The notes beneath the pieces are model-generated. The model had not been told where the DNA came from and did no database searches. It saw nothing but the letters and a program-made list of their open reading frames with translations. Shown piece after piece: positions 40,141 to 53,122 of a DNA stretch of 64,000 nucleotides. This DNA is from Serilophus lunatus (lineage: Eukaryota > Chordata > Aves > Passeriformes > Eurylaimidae): positions 62,001-126,000 of the forward strand of contig VXBA01005457.1 of the NCBI GenBank assembly GCA_013399895.1. The letters are read 5' to 3'. The translations under genes were made by a program, and so were the position numbers. Each line of letters starts with the position of its first letter. Position 1 is the stretch's first letter.

Positions 40141-43100
40141 GCAGGGGACATGTGAAGGGAGAATAGAGCTAATGTGGGGCTGTCTTGAGAAGGTTAAATT
40201 TCTGTTTGGCTGCCCCTCCATCAGCACTTTGCTAAGTCCTGTATGTTCTCTGAAGTTTTTCCTAGGCTTACAGCTTCTTGCTATAATTGATCAGCCATAT
40301 ACAGATCACGAAAACTGCTAAAAGAAGTGTGGTATAAACAAGGGGGAAAATTCTTTCAAGGCCAGGAAGGAGAGAACAACAAAAGGTAGACCAATTACCC
40401 CAGTATTTTGCATTCGAATGAGGAAGATTTGATAGCTTTTAAGTGTCAGGAACTAATGATTCTCTTTGCTTTGGGAAATGTAGTTTTCAGTGAGAATGCA
40501 ACGTTTTTAAGTGGGGAGAGGAGGGGAGAAGAGGAAAAACTACAGCTGGTGTCCTTAGGGGAAAAAACAGAGAGTGGCAAATCTGCAGTGGGGAACTCCT
40601 TATGATGGTATTTCATGTGGTTCTGCATCAGACAAACTCATTTACTTAGCTATTACAGCATTTTTGGTTTGTGAGTGACCAGATCCTTATGATGTAAAAC
40701 ACAATTTATGTATTTGTTTCTCTTTGTTCTTGATTCTTGACCCCAAATCCTACTGGCCCAGGGAAAAGCTAACTCATCAGATATATTGATAAAGGCTACT
40801 GCAGTACTTTTGTACGTAACTTGAAGAAGGGTTTCAGTGCTTTGAGCTGCATCCTACCACTTAACCTACTATCACTTCTCACATGTTTCCACTTCAGCCT
40901 GTGAGAATTTGTGGGTGCTCTTATAATGAGGAGGCTGTTTCAGCATGTATATTCAGGTATAAAACACTGTCCTGTGAAGGCATCTCTGTTTTCTGTGCCC
41001 AGAAGCCTGTGTGTGTCATGGGGGTCGGAGCTGCAGCATATGACAAAGACCCCCAGCCAATGCAATGCATCCCAGAGAGTCAGACCTTGGTAGAACAGGG
41101 GCTGATTTGTGGAATAATCAGATTTTTCATTAAGGTAAAAGGCAATGGCGTCTGTTTTTTCAAAAGGCAAAATAAAAATTCTTCTCTGTCTGTTTTGCAA
41201 GCGCACGTTGTCTTATGCACACAAACTTGGAGCACAGTGTTTTGCTCTTTCTATAGCAGCTGCTTATGGAGAAACAGAACCAAATGAAAAGCAGCACACA
41301 AAGATACCCATTAACCTGTTCTGCAAGACTGAGAGTCCAAGAAAGACATTTGCTGAACATGGTGTGTCTTTCAGCACATGGTGGAAACATTAAAACTGGG
41401 ATCAGCAACTACCATAAACACATGCTCCTTAAAGCATCCAAAGACAGGCAGTTTGTTTGCCATCATTTCCAGAACTGAAGGTCTTTCCACAGATTAGATT
41501 TTTGGGATAGCAGATAACTCAGAACTGCAAGAACGTGGTGTCAGGATCTTGAACCAAATGGGAACCCCATGGAGTTTCTCTGTACACCTCTGTGTCCACC
41601 AGGTAGTTTTATCTCCTTACAGTGTAGCAGCCTCACCTCTCCTTTATTTCTCTTCTTGTTCTGCTCTGGGAACACCCATCAGCAATGTCCTGCCATGCTG
41701 TGTCTCTCACATTAATACAGGCTCCCTTTTTTCCACCAAGCTGGTGCCCCTCGCACTACTCTGAGATCAGACACAACTCTTGCAAGCCGTGGCTTGGGTA
41801 TGAGGAATCCTGCTGGTTCTAGTCTGTAAGTTCCACTGAACACTCAGGGTCATCCAAGAAACCAGGTTTGGCTCTCTTCTGCTTGACTGGCTTCTGGGAA
41901 GCCAGCTGGGACACAGAGATGTGACCATGTAAATTAGCTCCAAGTGAGCCACAAAGATAGAAAGTCCTGCATTGGCTCAAAACCATCACAGAGGCTCTGA
42001 ATAGTTGGTAGCTAAAACACCTGATGGCCTCATGGAAGTTTAAAGATCTAAGCATAGTTTGGAAATTATCAGATTTTGTAAGAACCACAGAATATCTTCA
42101 CAAAATAGCATGGCCTCACCAGACATTCACATCTTACCTCACTACTTGTGCTTATTGTTTATTGTTTCCTTATTATTCCCTTTATTATTACTATTATTAA
42201 TTTTATTACTGTTACCTTTCTTATTATTACCTTTAATTCTATGTTGAGCAAGTAGATATGGAATTTACTTTGCCAGCAGAAGAGCTGTAAGGTTATCCCT
42301 GAGCCCCAGGAGCACCCAGTCGCACTCTGAAGGGCCACTTCACCGCTATAAATGTCAGAAATGAGGGGTAAAGAGGAAGGAATTTGTCCTACCACAGCTG
42401 CTCCCAGGGCAGCAATCCTTGGTGACGTATGGAGTGGAAAATATGTCAAAGCAGTTCAGCAGGAAAGCAAAAATCATGATGAAGAGAAGGGCGGCTGAGT
42501 GACAAAAGAGTCATGAAACAAACATCCAACCACAAATAATTTGTTGGTTTTACTTGTTCATATTATCCTGCTGACATGGCATGTTTTTCCCTGCTGACTG
42601 TGCTTGCCATATCAGCACTGAAGTCTTAGAGGCTGCTTTCTACCTAGCAAAAGTGATTATAATCAATAGGCAACTCCTTGTACGTTGCCTGTGTCTAGAT
42701 GTGAGACCAGTATACCCAAGAGAAAGGGACCCCAGGATTGAGTAAAAAGGTTAAACAGAAAATATCTGTGTGACAGTTGATTATTTTAGCTTCAAATTTG
42801 TTCTAGAACAAAGAAAAGCAAAAGAAAAGACTCAAACTGGAAGTTGCACCCTGGTGCCTTTCAAAGGTGGACAAGGATTTCTTTCCTCCATGTGGGTTAT
42901 GTCTGGTATGGGAATTCATCTGGAAGTCAGATGTGACCTTCCCAATCAGTTTTTAATCCTGAAAAAACAGGGGAAAGAACCCACTAGAACCAGAAGAAAG
43001 TAAAGCATAGTAGAACAATTAAAACTGTAAAGGGCCATGCAAAAGGAATTTTTAAAGTTTTGTTCCACAGAACTATTAAGTTTACAAAAATGTAAAGGAC

Positions 43101-43551
43101 CCCTTGAAAACATTAGGTTGCCTCCTGCTTTTTGTTTAGGAATCTCCATCCAGCCGTCACAGGAAAGATACACAGCTTCTTGGATGTTTCCCTAACAGTT
43201 CTCATTTTAGGTAATGTAAATAACATTTTTTACATTAACATCTTATTTATGTAGAATCTTCTGTCCCAGCAGATGTCCTACAGCTGTAGGTGTATAAAAC
43301 ACAAAGCAGGGCTGGGGGCTGGAAGGGAGGATTAACATCTTCCTTGTACTCAGGCAACTGAGGAGGCAATTCAGTGATGTTATGGAAGTGTTATCAGTTA
43401 ATATCACATAAGCTGGATATTGGACCCAGAGCTGAAGCTCTGTTTGCCTAAGACACTGTTTATCTCATCCCTTGGTGTCTTGCACATAATAATTTTGAGT
43501 CAAAGATGTAGAAGAAATCTAATTATTTTTAAAATAAAATCTTTTTTAGGT
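40141..43551. other. Intergenic sequence, no gene seen
   Basis: Contains the (TTA)n tract. The longest frame (40883-41287, plus strand, 134 codons) is not recognisable. Confidence 0.6.
42151..42238. repeat. (TTA)n-rich simple repeat
   Basis: Interrupted TTA/TTTA units over about 90 bases. Confidence 0.8.
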
Positions 43552-43750
43552 AGAATCATAGAATGGTTTGGAGTGTAAGGGACCATAAAGATCATCTTGT
43601 TCCAACCCCTCTGCCATCGGCAGGGAAAATTCCACTAGGCCAGGTTGCTCACAGCCCCATCCAACCTGGCCTTGAACAATTCCAGGGATGGGGCAACTGC
43701 AGCTGTTCTGGGCAACCTGCACCAGGGCCTGCAACCTCACAGTGAAGAAT
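43552..43750 (-). mobile_element. CR1 LINE 3' fragment
   Basis: Reverse-complement CR1 starting 'agaatcatagaatggtttgg', with 'gccccatccaacctggcctt' and 'gggcaacctgcaccagggcc'. Confidence 0.93.
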
Positions 43751-45518
43751 TTTTTCTACTTATGCAGATTTCCTCTGCTGAATCTACTGAGACGTCTAGG
43801 GACCAGTGCTGCTGCTCTTAACTAACCACAGAGAATCAGCTCTTCAGCTGCTATAAAACAGCCAAGTGCCCTTGTTTTCAGCAAAATGAGGCCAGTTTTG
43901 CCCCAGGACTAACAATCCTTCAGAGCAAAAAGCACTATGAGGCAACAAAACACAGGAATCTGCACTATATAATCTTATTTAAACCACTTATTAAAGGCAG
44001 ATTTTAGCTTCACAACCTGTTGCTTGAAGTGCAGGAACCCTACAATTTCCCTTATTGCTTTTTTTTCTTTTTCCCCCAGGCGCTATGGTCTCTGCAGTTT
44101 TGTCTTTCACCAAATGACAGAATTTCCTTCCTAAAGGCAGAGAAGTGCTGATGAGACAAATGGGAAAAGGTTCTCTTAGTTGTCATAGCACAGCTTTTCT
44201 CTTGTCACTGACATTCGCCAGATTAAAAACTCTCAGTGCCCTACAAGAGTCATTTATAAGTGAAAAAAACCCCCCAATTCTAAACCAGCTACAGAGAAAC
44301 CCCATTAAAAATCAAGGACATAGTGTACTGCATGAACAGAACAGTTAGATATGTACATGCCTGGCTATTTCATGGATGGAAAAAGAAAAATTGACCCAAT
44401 TACAGACTTGTCATACTCCACTTCTCTCTTCAGGGTATTGAATGTCACTTAAACCAAACCAAACAGCCAAGCTCATTTCCCATGACAAACATCCAGGGAC
44501 ATCTTAAAGTCAAAACAGAAGCCACCAAAATCAGAAGGCAGAGGAAACGTTGACAAAGCTTCAGAACCTTGTCAGATGCAATTACTCAGTGACTGCACTC
44601 AAACCAATGAAAAAGAAGGGCCCCCTTTTCCACAACAGCATAAAAATGTTTCATAGGAGATGCTATTTCCAACAGTAGCTTAATAAAAAGCTGCCCTAGG
44701 TGTTAATGCTAAGAACAGATGAACACAACTAACATTGAGAGAACCAAATGGGGCCCAGAACAGCAAACAACAACAGAATCTCTACTTACAGTAGGAAAAC
44801 AAACCAGAATTTAAGATGATCTCCCTCACAATAAACTCCACCTTACTGCAATTAAAAACTTCAATCACAAAAATCTATTCAGTTGAAGTAATGAGAATAT
44901 TTCTCACCTCTTTCATGTGACCCGAACCACAAACTACTTTGGGAAAAAAATGGATTAAGTCCCTAAACATACCAAGTGACACCCATACATAGTGCATGAT
45001 TTGCACTAGCTGGAAAGTAATTTCCTAATAAAGCTAAGGCTAATATTTTTGAGCATCTGGCACTTACTAGGAGTGACCTCCTTCAGGAGAAGTAGGGAAC
45101 AATTGTCATCCTCTGGGAACCATTTGTTCTGTCAGGGTCTGCTTTCTTCTTGCTGTGCTTCGAGTGATTGGGTGGTGCTGTAAGTGCAGCCAGAACACTG
45201 AAGATTGTGTGGGTAATTTTAATAGAAATGTGTTTGATATGGACAAAATAATCCGGTTATTAGGATTCTCCATTGCATTTCTGGAAAGCCAGAATTTCAT
45301 GCAATTTTATGAAACAGTTGTTGAAATGTTGGGGTGCTCCTGGAGATTAGATACATTAGGACTTTTAAAGGATTGCATTCTTACATGCTGTTGCCTTTAA
45401 GTGCTTTCAGCTTTGATTAAATCTCAAACAAAATCTAGTTTCCAGTTTATGTTGCCTATACAGACTCTAATTTAAAACCAGAACAGCAGTCAGATGAAAC
45501 CATACAGTGGTGACTTTG

Positions 45519-45677
45519 CGGTTGCCCTATTCCTGGAAGTGTTCAAGGCCAGGTTAAAGGGGGCTTTGAGCAACCTGCTCTAGTGGAAGGTGTCCCTGCC
45601 CATGGCATGCTATGGGGATTGGAACTGAATGCTTTTTAAGGTCCCTTCTAGACCAAATTTTTCTGTGGTTCTATGGG
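45519..45677 (+). mobile_element. CR1 LINE 3' fragment
   Basis: Sense CR1: 'gttgccctattcctggaagt', 'gttcaaggccaggttaaagg', 'tagtggaaggtgtccctgcc', ending 'ttctgtggttctatgg'. Confidence 0.92.
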
Positions 45678-45999
45678 GAACATCTTCTGAGGATGTGCAG
45701 TTCTGGCACAGAGGCATATGGCAGCCCAGAACCGTTTTTTGCAGTTCTAATCCTCTCTTTCCCTTCCTTCAGAAGATGTTCAAGCTAAGTTTCCTAAGGA
45801 AAAGGAATATTTGCTATTGATTATCAGTGCTTCTGCAGCCATTTTGAAAACAGGCTTTTTTTTCCTGCCCTCCCCGGCTAGTATTTGCATGAAGATGAAG
45901 TAACTTTCTTCATAACATTGTTATGTTGATTGCATCCCCCTTCTGCAAAGGAGGGAGGTGTCATCACCCCCGTAATGGCATTCCCTGCCACATGGTGTT

Positions 46000-46232
46000 C
46001 ACAGAATCACAGAATATGCTGAGTTGGAAGGGATCCACAAGGATCCTCGAGTCCAAACCTTAGCCCTGCACAGGACCATCCTCAAGAGGCACACTATGTG
46101 CCCGAGAGTATTGTCCAAACACTTCTTGAACTCTGGCAGGCTTGGTGCTGTGACCATGTCTCTGGGGAACCTGTTCCAGTGCCCAGCCAACCTCTGGGCT
46201 ATGCAGAGGGTTCATCCTGTTTTGGTGATTGC
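46000..46232 (-). mobile_element. CR1 LINE 3' fragment, different subfamily
   Basis: Begins 'cacagaatcacagaatatgc' and continues 'gttggaagggatccacaagg' and 'tcgagtccaaaccttagccc', then 'ggggaacctgttccagtgcc'. This wording belongs to another CR1 subfamily than most copies in the window. An A/C-rich simple tract (46246-46300) follows. Confidence 0.85.
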
Positions 46233-46245
46233 AATGAATTCTACA

Positions 46246-46300
46246 GGTGTAAAAAAACCCAACAAACAACAACAACAAAAAAAAACCCCCAAAACCCTAA
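46246..46300. repeat. A-rich (AAC)n-like simple repeat
   Basis: A run of A, AAC and CCC blocks directly beside the CR1 copy at 46.0-46.2 kb. Confidence 0.7.
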
Positions 46301-46950
46301 AACTTTATTAGTTTCTTTTTTAATATGCTTACCATCAGTTGTTTTAAGAGAGACAAACCATTCCAATTCTTATAAAACGATGCTGTCACATAGCGTCTTT
46401 GCCAAGGTTTAACAAACTGTTTTAATAAAGACTTGCATTATTAAGAGGGAGTTATATTTTAAGGGAAATTACAATGCATATTTGTAAGGAATTTAGATCA
46501 TTGAAGTGCGCTTTCGAATGACTCAACAATATCCATTTCTCATCCCACATGTGTTCTTCAATATTAATATTTGTTTTCTATATTAATGTTTATTTCTTAT
46601 TCCCTAATTTGCTGGTTTAGCTAATTGCACAAGATATGCAAGAAGAAACACTAATTAGTAAATCAGACTCTGGCTTTTAAAAGGCTCAGGGGAAATAAAC
46701 CAACAAATGGGAAGACAGGGACCTGTTTATTTTCCCTGCTCCTTGTCTGACATGCTGCACAAAGAGTCCAAGTGTTTTAAGAGAACATACAGAATCACAC
46801 AGAACAGTGGTTTGGGCTTTTTGTTACTGGGGGGAGGGAAGTCACTAATCTGTTTTCCAAACATGGAGTCTTGACAAGGAATTTGCAAGGTATTAATTGC
46901 CATATGGAAAGCACGTTCATGAATGTCTACGGATGTTGTTGCTATGTGTA

Positions 46951-47140
46951 CACATCACAGACCCGTTTAGGTTGGAAAAGACCTCTAAGATCATGGAGTC
47001 CAACCATTAACTCAGCACTGCCAAGTCCAGCACTAAACTGTCTCTCCAAGTGCCACATCTACACAATTTTTTTAACACTTCCAGGTTTGATGATTCCACC
47101 ACTTCCTTGCCTGTTCCACTTTGTTCTCTTGGCAATTTTA
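46951..47140 (-). mobile_element. CR1 LINE 3' fragment
   Basis: The plus strand reads 'aggttggaaaagacctctaa', 'gtccaaccattaactcagca', 'ctgccaagtccagcactaaa' and 'gccacatctacacaattttt', a clear reverse-complement CR1 of the same type as the copy at 13.15 kb. Confidence 0.88.
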
Positions 47141-50100
47141 GCATAGTAAATGACCAAACGTGAATTATCTGAAATATCTTGGGGCTCAGACTAGAAAGAT
47201 GGAAATGTTTTTGATCCCTTTGCTGTTGATTTGTCCTGACTGCCACAGATTTTCTGATGTGAGGCTTTTGTCATCGTTTTCTTCTAGTTGACACTGTTTG
47301 ATGACTCCCTGAAAATGCTCCCTCTAAAAGAATCTAAATTAAAAGTTAAATGAATTTCTCTTTGCACTCCTGTTTTCCAATGGTTAGGAGGAGGAGCTGT
47401 TTCTGCTCATTTTCCATTGATTGCCAGGTGTGCTTTCCAGATTTAAGTAGTGGCAGAAATCAACAACTTGTGGGATCCTTGTTTTGCCCCACACTGAAAG
47501 CAGAAGAGTGGGAAGATTTTGTAATATAGGGATGAAGTTGAGATCCAAGCAGCCACAGTGAGATCCATATCAAAGAACAGGCCATTTGACTGGCACGGGA
47601 CATTGTGCAGGGTCTTCCCCTAACTGGCCCTTTGGGAGTGAAAAAGGGCTTGGTGGAAACTTCTGGAAATTTCTGAAAATACTCTTTTGGAACCACAGAT
47701 CAAGAGTCTTTTTCTTCCTCACCAATAAGTAGCAAATTAGGGAACAGGTATCAGTCATTCATGTTGGGAATCACTCTAAAGCAGCCCCTGGAAGCCTGTC
47801 CTTCACTTTGGTCTGAAGATTACAAAAGATAGGGTTACTTTTGTACTTACCCTCAGCTTAGCCTCTTGAACAACTCAAAGCACAAATGGCTTCTGCACAG
47901 TATCTACCAAGGGCACCTCGTTAGCTGATATCAAACTTTAGCCATTATTATTGGCAGACACCTTTGTTGCTATTTTGCTCCCAATGGAGAATGCAATGAA
48001 TAATGCCCTGGGGTTTTGCCTTAGCAGGTTGCCAAGATTGGTGGTACTGCTTTTATAGACTCTTCCCCTTATGCTTAGAAGCTGTTGAGAAACTTGCCCG
48101 TTACTATTATTTTTTTCCCTACATGCTCATAAATAAAATACATGTGGTCCTAAAATTGAAGAGCGAGTCTCACGAGGATTTATTTTGTGAAGGCCAGAGA
48201 TAAAGATATTTTAAGTTCAAAATCCAACTCAGAAAGACTTTATTGACTGCTGATCATCTCAGTACAGAAGGATGATGAAACCTGGAAGTCACTGGAAAGA
48301 GTGACTGTAAAAATTATTAAGAATACAACTGTATTTGTTTGCTGGAAAATATTCTTGCAAGATGGCTGAATGGAAGGTGAGGTTCATGCAAAATACAGGA
48401 AAGGCCAATAGTGCAAATATCCAAATTTTAAAAAAAGACAGCCTGTTATGCTCCCTGACAACCTAAACACATATGCCAGTCACCCTCATTAAGTGCTGTT
48501 TATAGAAAACCAAAGCGAGCACATTGAAACACTGATTTCACAGAGCAGAGGGAAAGATTGTGGATTTAATACACAGAGGACAAGAAAAAGGATAAAATGG
48601 CAAACAGTAAAACACTAGGATGTGAAAGCAGGGAGATCAAGCTTTTTATTTTCTTCTCTCAGTCCTGCTTCAAAAATTATCTACATTTTCCTCTTAATCA
48701 TCTTTTTCTCCTCATTCTCTTCCCAATTTCGAAAGATCCATAATTAGGAGTCTCTTCCAGATTTCAGTTAAGAAAGTGCCCTTCACACATCCTTACACTG
48801 AAGGATAGTAGTATTATGTGGATTTTGTGCTTCAGAGATACAATCTACAATACAATAAAAACACGTGGAACTCTCAAAATGGCAGAGGAGGTGATCAGTA
48901 AAAGCATGAGCTACATCTTAGGGGCAACTCTGATTATACCTGCAAGAGCTGGCTGGCAAAAATTAAATAGGATTAATGTTACACAGAAGGAATAAATGAA
49001 CTGCAGTAAATTACTGCAGTGAATAGACTGATTTGCTGGTTTCAGCTCACAGTGCTCTCTGAACTCCTCACTGGTAACTCAGATAGAAAAATATTCCTAG
49101 GCCAGCACATGTCACCCATTTCTTTCTGTAAGAACAGGAAGGTGAAATGGAGGGTTCTGGACATACCTGGAATGACAGGATCATTCCAGTTGGGAGAGAC
49201 TACTTAAGGAGATGTGGCCCAATGCTCTCCTTAAAGCATGGCCCACAGGGAAGTTAAGAGAAGGTTCAACAGTATGTTGTCCAAGGAAGGTTTTAGTATT
49301 TCCAGGCACAGGGATGAAACACCACCACAGGGTGGTGCTCCTCTTCCAGCACCTAGCTCCTGCCATTGCCAGAACAGCTTCCACCATATCCAACAGGAAT
49401 TTACCTTATGAACACAGGCAGTTCTAGTCCTTTTGCTGTGCACCTCTGAGGAGTGTCTGGCTCCATCTTCTGTTTTTGGAGACACTAGCAAGACCCTGCA
49501 CCCTGTTCCCACCCCAAGCCTTCTCATTTCCAGAGTGCAGTAATGTGGCTCCAGCTGGATTTTGCACTGTTAACCAATACTCCCTGACACAGGCTGTGGC
49601 CTGCAGCACAGACTCAAGAGTATAAGTCTTCACGGGGGATGTTTTCACCAAAATGTGGGACTTTATATTACTTTTCAATATAGCATGTCTTTCTATTAAT
49701 TCTATGGTCTTAACGTTATATACCTTTGATGCAAAATAGTGGAAGGTCTTGAATCAGATGAATCTGGATTTCACTTCTTTGGTTAATTTATTCCACTATC
49801 ACAAATCACAGTACCCTATTATATTCCCTCTCACAGGAAAACACAAGAATGCCAAGTAAACCTGCCATGTCCCTGTCCATTTTCATCCTATTAGTAACAT
49901 ATTGAGGCCACAGACAAACCGCTGACATGAGACATGTTTGGAGGCTCCTGTGCACTGCAGTGAGCAGTGAAGACTGTTTTTCTTTCCAGATACTTGTGAG
50001 TTATAATATGTCCCAGAGCTTGAAATAGGACGGTGTATTTCTGACGATGAACTGGGAATTTTGCAGCTCGCTCCCTCACAACTAGTGACTCTGGATGATT

Positions 50101-50940
50101 GCTTTGCATGATTCATTTGGAACTCTTTGCTGATCCTCATCGTGAAAGAATTATTAAAAAAAAAAGGCAGAAATATATCATATGTTTAAGTGTTAAAAAC
50201 ATCTCTATGCTTGTCAGAAACAGGGAAACAAGTAAAATACACATTTGTCTACCATAAAGTGTCAAAAATTTTGAAGAATGTACTACAACTTGATAAACTG
50301 TAAACTGGTTAAAGTTATGACATAAATTTTGTGTAAGTCTACATTGCCATTATTTTTCTTTGGCGAAACCTTTTGATAATTTCAGAATGCTTAACTGGCA
50401 TAACACAGCTCTCAATATGTTTAGTGTTACATTTAAAAGCTTTCATTTGTTAAAGTTTTCGTGTGTTATTAAAATCACTGGTTGGATGTGGTACAGTTTG
50501 TATTAAAGGATAATATTCAAACTAAACATACAGCTTTTTAACAGATGTTTAATTACAACAGCTTCTCAAACTCTGAAATCACTTGTGGATCTCATGTTAT
50601 TTCAGATGAAACTACTTACAAACCAATGGGGACTATTTTGGCCCATTATCTTTTCGCTTTTGTGGGGCATGATAAAGTGGGCAGCACTTTTAGCTAAAAA
50701 GCTGGTTCCTCATTGCCAGTTTTGAGACATGTTGACCAAAATAAACTCTAAAACAAACAACTAACAGATAAACCCCTTCTGAAATTGTTTGCTTTTTTTA
50801 AAAAAAAGTTTTTTACACAAAATATCACTAATTCAAAGGGTAACCTCAGAGCTCGTCTCTTGCCTGCAGCCTTGACTATTTCACTCTCTGCATTCTCCAA
50901 CAAGTTGTCCAAGTTTGGTTTACTCTATTATAAATATACA
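47141..50940. other. Intergenic sequence downstream of FAT4
   Basis: AT-rich, with one doubtful CR1 remnant at 49.17-49.37 kb. No gene recognised. Confidence 0.6.
49165..49370 (-). mobile_element. Possible degraded CR1 LINE fragment
   Basis: The plus-strand order 'ggatcattccagttgggaga', 'cccaatgctctccttaaagc' and 'agtatttccaggcacaggga' loosely follows the reverse complement of a CR1 3' region. Too diverged for certainty. Confidence 0.35.
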
Positions 50941-50952
50941 AGAACGCAGTTA

Positions 50953-50977
50953 TTTATTGTTCAACTGCTGCTTTATT
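50953..50977 (-). terminator. Candidate distal polyadenylation signals (two AATAAA)
   Basis: Two canonical AATAAA hexamers occur on the minus strand at 50977-50972 and 50958-50953, 19 bases apart. They lie about 2.15 kb beyond the FAT4 stop. They could mark a longer FAT4 3' UTR isoform, or be chance hits in AT-rich DNA. There is no obvious GU-rich element directly after them. Confidence 0.25.
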
Positions 50978-51544
50978 ATAGAAACCTCTTATTCTCACCC
51001 TCCTCATTATCTGTGTACTGGAAAGCTTCTGACTAGAGTGGAGGTGAAAATCTTGGTTAACAAATTCAGTTGCTACTAACAAGCCCTCGTGGACTAAAAT
51101 ACACTCTTTGTTATGTTATCAGAAATATCCAAGTAAATTTGGTAATTTTTTGACATTATCTTAGGCTCAAGAAACCCATGATACCAATTCTTCTCCATCG
51201 TTCTGAGATAGGTGAAGCCAAATCACAGCAAGATCAGTCATGAAACAGAAAAGGGATGTGCTCAATGCTTCTCTCACTCTTGGTGAAATCCATCTCTGTG
51301 TTAAGAACCCTGGTGGGACTTCAGGAAGTGCACTGAGCTTATAATGCCCTTATGCAGAGAGATTAATTCAATTTCCACAGTGATACTAGTGCTGCCTTCA
51401 CTCTGAATGAACTCCAAATGTATAATTTTACATCATCACCTTGCTTCATAAAGCCTACTCTTTGATTCAAAAACCTATAACTTAAACCTCAAAAGTAAAG
51501 ATCAAGGAGTGCAAATTAGAAAGAGAGAATAGACAAAAAGTTTG

Positions 51545-51583
51545 CAATAACACATACGAAAGATTTTAAATAAATATTTTAAT
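51545..51583 (-). terminator. Candidate FAT4 polyadenylation site (ATTAAA)
   Basis: On the minus strand the hexamer ATTAAA (51583-51578) follows a TGTAAA-type upstream element (about 51603) and is followed after about 22 bases by a GU-rich stretch (TATGTGTTATTG). This is the normal arrangement of a vertebrate poly(A) site. It would give a 3' UTR of about 1.56 kb. Inferred only. Confidence 0.4.
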
Positions 51584-53122
51584 TCTATTATTGGCATTTA
51601 CAGGTAGAAAGCATACAGTATGTTACAATTTTATCAAAATGTGAAAAATATGGATGTTACATAAGTAACAAATGTAAAAAAAGTATTTTTCTTACCTTCC
51701 CTGAAAGTAAGAAAACTATTCAGCATAGGAAAATATTGATATAAAAACACAGCTTAGGTAAAAAAAAAAAAAAAAGAAGATTTTACACAGTACAATAGGT
51801 TCATCAGATCTGAATGATGATGTAAAGACTTTGTGGGGTTCTACTTTACCTAAATCTTTAGGGAACTGGGGCAACTGGTAAGCTACATTAATGGATCTAC
51901 AAGTAGTTTTCCCTCATATCCGCTCCAAAATGCTAGAGTGCAGTAATTTTCTATATAATAAATAATTCTTCAAAGTTTTCATCATAGAAAATCATAGAAT
52001 GCAGAAAATGCCACTCCAAGGTCACAATGCTAGGCAGTGCTTTAATAGTAATTATGATAATACTTATTATAGTGCTTTATAATGTTGAAGCACTTCAGAC
52101 GAGTTAACTAATTAGTCCTCACAACACCCCTGTGAGGTAGGGAAGTAAGTGTTTTTCCTACCTTTCCATGGTACAGATGGGAAAATGCAATCAGGGGAGA
52201 AGCACAGACTGCAGCAGTGGCTCAGCCAAGATAAGAGACCAAGAGATGTGGGAGTTGAGAGTTTTTCTCCTCACTCCTACTGCTGCAAGCCAGGGTGCTG
52301 GGCTGGGATGACAAATGCCCATCGTTCCTGTCCCATGGGAAGCACTGAGAGGGGCAGGAAGGGACCAGGGTTTAGTAAGCATCCCCAAAAATTCATAGAG
52401 ATTCAGAAGCTCTCACACAACTTTGTCAAAAAACCAAACCAAACAGACAAACGAAAAAAAAATAAAGAAACCTGAAACAAACAAATAAATGAACTGAAAA
52501 GAAAAAAAACTCCTAAAGTGCTGACTGGCTTGAGCTGCTTCTAGCACCTCTTGTATGGAATAAGACTTACAGCACTGTTGCCAGCAATAATTCAAGCTGC
52601 TTTCATCCATAAAGTCACATGTGAGCAACTGCAGGATATGGTAACTACGTTTTCTGAGACACTTTACTATTGTAATTCCTTCATTCACCACCCTCCTTCC
52701 ATGCACTTTTTAAGGAAAATTAAATCCTCAATACTCTTGCATTGCAAAACATGTTAGTAGCTGGAGACAATATGCACATCCTTCACAATTAAAACAAAAA
52801 AATTAGTTCATTTTCAGAACAAAGCATTATTAATTTAAGAACCATGAACCAAACAATGGTAAATAGGAAACCCTTTCCAAAGGCTGCATGCCGAATATCT
52901 GGTTTGCAAATACAATGCATGCAGGAGAAATAAATTCATCCAGGCATAATTAAATTAAAAAATGTCCTAGTCTCTTTCAGCAGCATAATGGTTATTATTT
53001 TTAAAGTCTCCTCCAACCAAACTGGCCTGGGGTTCAGAGGCTGACCTTGGCTTTTCGACAACCATATAATGGTTTGAGCAGTTCCCATGGCTTTGCACTG
53101 TGGCAATACCAGGAGTTAAAGC
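51560..53122 (-). other. FAT4: Probable FAT4 3' UTR
   Basis: This AT-rich sequence directly follows the FAT4 stop codon. No further coding exon of this gene was seen downstream. On the sense (minus) strand it contains a long T-rich/pyrimidine stretch (about 52510-52430), the MIR-like element in reverse orientation, and further A/T-rich sequence up to a candidate cleavage site near 51560. The boundary is inferred from a poly(A) signal and not from transcript data. An extended form reaching about 50.94 kb is possible. Confidence 0.6.
52047..52280 (+). mobile_element. MIR-like ancient SINE fragment
   Basis: Contains 'taattagtcctcacaacacc' followed by 'cctgtgaggtagggaagtaa', then 'ggtacagatgggaaaatgca' and a stretch where 'cagtggctcagccaag' is expected. 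The order and wording resemble the MIR/CORE-SINE core ('cctcacaacaaccctgtgag', 'tttacagatgaggaaactga'). It overlaps the inferred FAT4 3' UTR in antisense orientation. Subfamily not determined. Confidence 0.6.

Noticed and set aside
51980..52000. 'tcatagaaaatcatagaatg' resembling a CR1 terminal repeat
   Set aside because: Too short and not followed by CR1 body sequence.
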